Position numbers and translations under genes: made by a program
Part shown: piece after piece, positions 5,874 through 9,237 of the stretch
Layout: every line of letters begins with the position of its first letter
Numbering within the stretch: position 1 is the stretch's first letter
Source of the DNA: T1SED10-198M sp003554345 [NCBI: Candidatus Sumerlaeota bacterium]
GTDB lineage: Bacteria; Sumerlaeota; T1SED10-198M
Direction: 5' to 3'
NCBI GenBank assembly: GCA_003554345.1
Contig: PWGE01000032.1
Span: 1 to 9,237 of the forward strand
Length of the DNA: 9,237 nucleotides
The notes under the pieces: generated by a model
The model's input: only the letters and a program-made list of their open reading frames with translations
Told to the model about the DNA's origin: nothing
Databases searched by the model: none

Positions 5874-8444
5874 ATGGCATTGAGTAATAATACAAAAAAA
5901 AAGAACCTTCTTATTGTAGAGTCTCCCACCAAAGCCCGAACTATAAACCAGTATCTTGGTAAAAAATTCCTTGTGAAGGCAACGATGGGGCATGTAAAAG
6001 ACCTTCCCAAATCAAAGTTTGGGGTGGACATTGATGAAAAGGGCTTTTCTGCCCATTATATTACCATGAAAGGCAAACAGAAAGTCCTGAAAGAGTTAAA
6101 AACTCTGGCTCGACAGGCTGAAAGGATTTATCTGGCACCTGACCCTGATAGGGAAGGAGAGGCGATTGCCTATCACGTTCAGACAGAATTGTTAAAAGTG
6201 GTGGATAAACCTGAAGTGATTGGGCGTGCCATATTTTCTGAAATTACCAGTGAAGCTGTGAAAGAATCACTTGAATCCTCTGGGCCGGTTGACATGGATA
6301 AAGTCTATGCTCAACAAACCCGCAGAATTCTGGACAGAATAGTGGGTTATAAAATAAGCCCCCTTCTCTGGAAAGCGTTAAAAACAGGTTTAAGTGCAGG
6401 AAGGGTTCAATCTGTTGCTCTGCGACTGATCTGTGACAGGGAACATGAAATTCAGGCTTTTGAACCCCGGGAATACTGGACAATGGAAGGCATTTTTAAA
6501 GCTGCGCAGAGCAAAACTTTCAGTGCCCGTCTCTTTAAAATAGATGGGAAAGACCCTCAAATTCCTGACGAAAAAAGTGCTCGTGAACACAGGCAAGCAA
6601 TAGAATCCCGTTCTTATAATGTCACCAACATAGATAAAAAGAATCGAAAACGCCATCCTTACCCGCCTTTTATTACCAGTACCCTCCAGCAGGAAGCTGC
6701 CCGCCGTTTTCGTTTTTCTGCACAGAAGACCATGTTTATTGCCCAGCAGCTTTATGAAGGTGTTTCTCTTGGCAAAGAAGGTATGGAAGGCCTGATTACT
6801 TACATGAGGACTGATTCCACACGGGTTTCTCAGAAGGCCATCCAGGGGGCACGGCAATATATAAAAGACCGGATTGGAGATCAATATCTCCCTTCTTCTC
6901 CTCGTTTTTACAGAAAGAAAAAAGGTGCACAGGATGCTCATGAAGCTATCAGACCCACTGATCCTGTTGCTCATCCTCCTGAAAATGTGACACCTTACCT
7001 GAATAAAGAACAGTTGAAGTTGTATACATTGATTTTTGAAAGGTTTATTGCTTCACAAATGAAGCCGGCCGTTTATGATCAGACCACGGTTGATATTATT
7101 AACAAACCGTATCATTTTCGTGCTACCGGAAATATATTGCGCTTTGAAGGATTTTTAAAGGTATATAAGACAAAAGAAGATACCTCTCAGAAAGAAAGTA
7201 AAGAACTGCCGGAAATTACTACCTCGCAGGAACTGGAACTTGCCAGGGTTAACCCTGAACAGCATTTTACAAAACCACCTCCTCGTTATACGGAAGCTGC
7301 TCTTATAAAAACCCTCGAAGAAAAAGAGGTGGGGCGTCCTTCTACGTATGCTGCAATAGTTGCCACCATACAGCAAAGACATTACGTGGCACGTGAAAAA
7401 GGGTCCTTTTATCCTACTGAACTTGGGCTTCTTGTCAATGATCTCCTTATTAAATTTTTCCCTGATATTGTGGATGTTCAATTTACTGCAAAGATGGAAG
7501 ATGAGCTGGATAAGGTGGAGGAAGGCGCTCAGGATAGTAATAAACTTCTGCAGGATTTTTATAAGAAGTTTACCGGGTATCTCCAGCATGCAGAGAAAGG
7601 TATCAAGAAGGCTCTTCAGACAGATATTAGCTGTGATTTGTGCGGGAAGCCTATGGCGATTCGTGTTTCAAAAAGTGGACGACATTTTCTTGGTTGTACT
7701 GCATATCCTGAATGTAAAAATTTGAAAGAATTCACCCTTCTTCCTTCAGGCAAAATAAAATTTAAAGAGCCGGAAGAGGAAAAGGAAGTTGACGTTATGT
7801 GTGATAAATGTGGCTCTCAAATGGTGGTTAAACACAGTCGCTATGGCAAGTTTCTGGCTTGTTCTGCTTATCCCGATTGCTCTTATACCCGTTCTTTAAA
7901 CGGTAAGAAAAAAGAAACCAGAACGTTGACCTGCAAAAAATGCAGTAAGCCTATGGATATATTTCAAAGCCCTCATGGGAATGACTATGCAGTGTGCCAG
8001 GATTGTAAAGTGGGGTTTCCCTTTTATGCCCGCAATGAATATCGTTATCCACAGCTCGATATACGATGCGATAAATGTTCGGCAAAGATGATTGTCAGGA
8101 AAAAAAGAAAAAACGGAGACCGCTTTCTGGGATGTGAGCGTTTTCCTAAATGTCGCAATATCAAGCCTTTTGATACCGGTATACCCTGTGGTGATAAAGG
8201 CACTTTCCTGGAAAAAAGGATCAAGGGAAGAGTGGCATATCAATGCAGTGAAAACACTAAAATCACCCTCTTTGGTAAAGTGCCGGTCGCCAAAAAATGT
8301 CCTGATTGTAAATCCCTGTACCTCGTGGAAATGTATCTTGCTTCAGATAATAAAGCTGTTGAAAAATGCCCCCAAAAAGGGTGCTCCTACGAAAAGGTGC
8401 TGACTCTTATTCCTCAAACAGAAAAGGAAGAGTCGCTTTCCTGA
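5874..8444 (+). CDS. topA: DNA topoisomerase I (type IA) with five zinc ribbons
   Basis: The 856-residue protein relaxes negatively supercoiled DNA by cutting and rejoining one strand. An N-terminal Toprim domain has LLIVESPTKA (12-21, catalytic Glu16) and the acidic triad in APDPDREGE (D90, D92, E94). The core contains RRILDRIVGY (150-159), LSAGRVQSVALRLI (173-186) and the active site GLITYMRTDSTRVS (306-319), with Tyr310 as the nucleophile and Arg312 beside it. DAHEAIRPT (354-362), RYTEAALIKTLEE (471-483) and GRPSTYAAI (487-495) follow. The C-terminal region (587-837) has four-cysteine zinc ribbons at C587/590/608/614, C643/646/663/669, C687/690/708/711, C732/735/754/760 and C809/812/832/837. 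A remnant between the last two keeps only C772 and C791. All catalytic residues are present and the gene appears intact. The start may be TTG 5880 rather than ATG 5874. TGA at 8442-8444 is followed by non-coding repeats, with no clear terminator. Confidence 0.97.
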   Translation: MALSNNTKKKNLLIVESPTKARTINQYLGKKFLVKATMGHVKDLPKSKFGVDIDEKGFSAHYITMKGKQKVLKELKTLARQAERIYLAPDPDREGEAIAYHVQTELLKVVDKPEVIGRAIFSEITSEAVKESLESSGPVDMDKVYAQQTRRILDRIVGYKISPLLWKALKTGLSAGRVQSVALRLICDREHEIQAFEPREYWTMEGIFKAAQSKTFSARLFKIDGKDPQIPDEKSAREHRQAIESRSYNVTNIDKKNRKRHPYPPFITSTLQQEAARRFRFSAQKTMFIAQQLYEGVSLGKEGMEGLITYMRTDSTRVSQKAIQGARQYIKDRIGDQYLPSSPRFYRKKKGAQDAHEAIRPTDPVAHPPENVTPYLNKEQLKLYTLIFERFIASQMKPAVYDQTTVDIINKPYHFRATGNILRFEGFLKVYKTKEDTSQKESKELPEITTSQELELARVNPEQHFTKPPPRYTEAALIKTLEEKEVGRPSTYAAIVATIQQRHYVAREKGSFYPTELGLLVNDLLIKFFPDIVDVQFTAKMEDELDKVEEGAQDSNKLLQDFYKKFTGYLQHAEKGIKKALQTDISCDLCGKPMAIRVSKSGRHFLGCTAYPECKNLKEFTLLPSGKIKFKEPEEEKEVDVMCDKCGSQMVVKHSRYGKFLACSAYPDCSYTRSLNGKKKETRTLTCKKCSKPMDIFQSPHGNDYAVCQDCKVGFPFYARNEYRYPQLDIRCDKCSAKMIVRKKRKNGDRFLGCERFPKCRNIKPFDTGIPCGDKGTFLEKRIKGRVAYQCSENTKITLFGKVPVAKKCPDCKSLYLVEMYLASDNKAVEKCPQKGCSYEKVLTLIPQTEKEESLS

Positions 8445-8506
8445 TTTTCTCCTGCTGGAAGTAAGGTCTGTCTGGATGTGTATATTTATATTCAAACCGA
8501 AAAATG

Positions 8507-8518
8507 GGAGAGCTCTCC
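8507..8518. repeat. 12-bp perfect palindrome GGAGAGCTCTCC
   Basis: The palindrome is fully self-complementary and lies about 60 bases after the topA stop. It could be a dimeric protein binding site or simply chance. No T-run follows, so it is not a terminator. Confidence 0.4.
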
Positions 8519-8542
8519 TGACCAGGACAAACATGTTTTCTT

Positions 8543-8575
8543 CTGTTCCCGGTACATGAAAAGTACCAGGAATAG
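8543..8575. other. Hairpin with 13-position stem downstream of topA
   Basis: The left arm 8543-8555 (CTGTTCCCGGTAC) pairs with the right arm 8563-8575 (GTACCAGGAATAG) around a 7-base loop. There are eleven Watson-Crick pairs, one G-T pair and one C/A mismatch. No T-run follows on either strand, so it is not a classical intrinsic terminator. It may protect the topA mRNA 3' end or be a degraded dispersed repeat. Confidence 0.5.
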
Positions 8576-8777
8576 CCCAACCAGCTGAGATTTCATGAGG
8601 GCGGTCACCTTTTTTCAATGACGTCTGATATCGTTTGTAAATTTCAAAGTAACCAGCATGGCATGTTCGTTAAGGTGCTATTAACCAGTCCTGGTTTTGA
8701 CGGGGATAATCAAGAGATGACTGTGCGGTACTTACGATAGAACTTTATCTTCCTGAAAGTCGTCTTCTGAGGGATTT

Positions 8778-8797
8778 GTATGACTGTTACGTCATGC
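8778..8797. other. Small hairpin, possible diverged relative of the downstream element
   Basis: GTATGAC (8778-8784) pairs with GTCATGC (8791-8797), with six Watson-Crick pairs and one wobble, around the loop TGTTAC. The upstream sequence CTGAGGGATTT loosely resembles the CAGAGGAGTTATT that precedes the two downstream hairpins, but only with gaps. Confidence 0.3.
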
Positions 8798-8905
8798 AAA
8801 ATTATTCTCTGTAATGCCCATTCTGGATTGTGAGGTTGTATCTCTGTTAGCTATTACCTGGTTATTTCTTATCTGACAAATTTCTGAATCCTCAGAGCAT
8901 TTCTG

Positions 8906-8951
8906 TTTTCAGAGGAGTTATTTATGTCAGCTCAAGCGCTGACGTCACCAA
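8906..8951. repeat. Structured repeat element, copy A (17-mer + hairpin + CACCAA)
   Basis: The 17-mer TTTTCAGAGGAGTTATT (8906-8922) is followed by a 29-base segment ending in CACCAA. That segment folds as GTCAGC (8926-8931) with GCTGAC (8938-8943), extended outward by T-G and A-T pairs to eight pairs, with the six-base loop TCAAGC. An identical 17-mer begins at 9038 with an equally long, equally placed hairpin. AGAGGAG followed by ATG at 8924 also looks like a translation start, but that frame (MSAQALTSPSR) ends after 11 codons and is not matched in copy B. Confidence 0.7.
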
Positions 8952-8973
8952 GCAGGTAAATAATACATGACTG

Positions 8974-9009
8974 ATAGGACCAATAAGAGCAATAGGAGAT
9001 ATAGGATCA
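8974..9009. repeat. Four imperfect tandem 9-mers (ATAGGA-type)
   Basis: Consecutive units are ATAGGACCA (8974), ATAAGAGCA (8983), ATAGGAGAT (8992) and ATAGGATCA (9001). All begin ATA(G/A)GA. They fill part of the space between the two copies of the structured element. Similar ATAGGNCC-type short repeats are, to my recollection, frequent between genes of many environmental bacteria; I cannot verify that here. Confidence 0.55.
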
Positions 9010-9037
9010 CAAAATCAGACAGACTCTAATAGTGTTA

Positions 9038-9083
9038 TTTTCAGAGGAGTTATTCACGCTGATGCGGACATCAGCGCCACCAA
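9038..9083. repeat. Structured repeat element, copy B (17-mer + hairpin + CACCAA)
   Basis: TTTTCAGAGGAGTTATT (9038-9054) is identical to 8906-8922. The following 29 bases fold as CGCTGATG (9057-9064) with CATCAGCG (9069-9076), eight perfect pairs around the loop CGGA, and end in CACCAA. The hairpin centre lies at the same offset from the 17-mer as in copy A, but the stem sequence differs at both sides of five consecutive pairs. No ATG exists at the position used by copy A. Confidence 0.75.
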
Positions 9084-9120
9084 TGATGAAAATAAAAAAA
9101 TCCAGAAAGAGAAAGTATCA

Positions 9121-9144
9121 CGCAAAGCCCGCAAAGCCGCAAAG
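9121..9144. repeat. Three tandem CGCAAAG heptamers
   Basis: CGCAAAG occurs at 9121-9127, 9130-9136 and 9138-9144, with spacings of nine and eight bases. I recall runs of this type (read CTTTGCG on the other strand) between genes in many unrelated environmental bacteria, where they often give rise to spurious predicted proteins. No function can be read here. Confidence 0.6.
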
Positions 9145-9237
9145 AAGACCAAGAATCAGTCAAGATCGCAAAAGATAAAAAGTACGAAAATCCGCCAGAG
9201 TGAACTTTCAGGAAGAAAAAACTTTTGGAAAAGAGGA

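Larger units (their letters stand above)
8445..9237. other. Gene-free, repeat-bearing region downstream of topA
   Basis: No frame here has a credible start, ribosome binding site and protein-like composition together. From left to right it holds a 12-bp palindrome (8507-8518), a 13-position hairpin (8543-8575), a small hairpin (8778-8797), the first copy of a 17-mer-plus-hairpin element (8906-8951), four imperfect 9-mers (8974-9009), the second copy of the element (9038-9083), and three CGCAAAG heptamers (9121-9144). The region runs to the window end, so its full extent and next gene are unknown. Confidence 0.75.

Noticed and set aside
8343-8618. Minus-strand frame of 91 codons overlapping the end of topA
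   Set aside because: More than a third lies antisense to topA, the middle is encoded by the 8543-8575 hairpin, composition is not protein-like, and no family is recognised.
8683-8698. Terminator-like AACCA-GTCC-TGGTT followed by TT
   Set aside because: Five pairs and only two extra T bases are too weak to call, and it lies about 240 bases after topA.
8906-9083. CRISPR array
   Set aside because: There are only two repeats, 132 bases apart, a 17-base identical core, tandem 9-mers in the intervening sequence and no cas gene.
9062-9178. Plus-strand 38-codon frame starting at the second hairpin
   Set aside because: The ATG is inside the hairpin stem and the peptide is a Lys/Arg-rich translation of the CGCAAAG repeats; it looks like a repeat artefact.
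8851-9237. Frame 1 reading FRGVI in both hairpin copies, suggesting a repeat protein
   Set aside because: TGA at 8968-8970 separates the copies, no ATG, GTG or TTG start exists, and the stem covariation explains the pattern better than coding does. A decayed gene is not excluded.

Overview
This AT-rich bacterial window carries six genes, all on the + strand. They form two groups separated by a 517-base gap, and a gene-free, repeat-bearing tail of about 790 bases follows. Amidase-like and GerMN-type envelope proteins, polyprenyl-phosphate-sugar enzymes, a short ArgA-like acetyltransferase and a zinc-ribbon-rich topoisomerase I show that it is bacterial chromosome. Nothing visible fixes the phylum. 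An amidase next to a GerMN protein outside a sporulation cluster, together with the intergenic repeat types in the tail, fits several environmental lineages (my recollection is Desulfobacterota-, Nitrospirota- or candidate-phylum-like genomes). That is an impression, not an assignment.

Bases 1-4775 look like one envelope operon. It contains the 3' end of a probable N-acetylmuramoyl-L-alanine amidase, a membrane-anchored GerMN-domain protein, a 708-residue multi-spanning GT-C-type glycosyltransferase, a GtrB/DPM-like family 2 glycosyltransferase with two C-terminal membrane helices, and an ALG5-like family 2 glycosyltransferase. Gaps are 31, 7, about 55 and -4 bases. The likely logic is that the two family 2 enzymes charge a polyprenyl phosphate with sugars on the cytoplasmic face and the GT-C enzyme uses such a donor on the outer face. 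The first two proteins act on or near peptidoglycan.

Bases 4776-5292 hold no convincing gene but contain a long imperfect stem-loop. Then come a short N-acetylglutamate-synthase-like GNAT gene (5293-5784) and topA (about 5874-8444). TopA has a complete type IA core and five four-cysteine zinc ribbons plus one two-cysteine remnant. Its ribosome binding site fits a TTG start six bases after the first ATG better than it fits that ATG.

Bases 8445-9237 contain no supportable gene. They hold a 12-bp palindrome, a 13-position hairpin, four imperfect tandem 9-mers, three CGCAAAG heptamers, and the most interesting feature of the window: two copies of a roughly 46-base element. Each copy is a perfectly conserved 17-mer, then a hairpin, then CACCAA. 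The two hairpins have the same centre and length, but five consecutive base pairs differ on both sides while keeping pairing, and 16 of 17 differences are transitions. This looks like selection for a folded RNA or single-stranded DNA structure.
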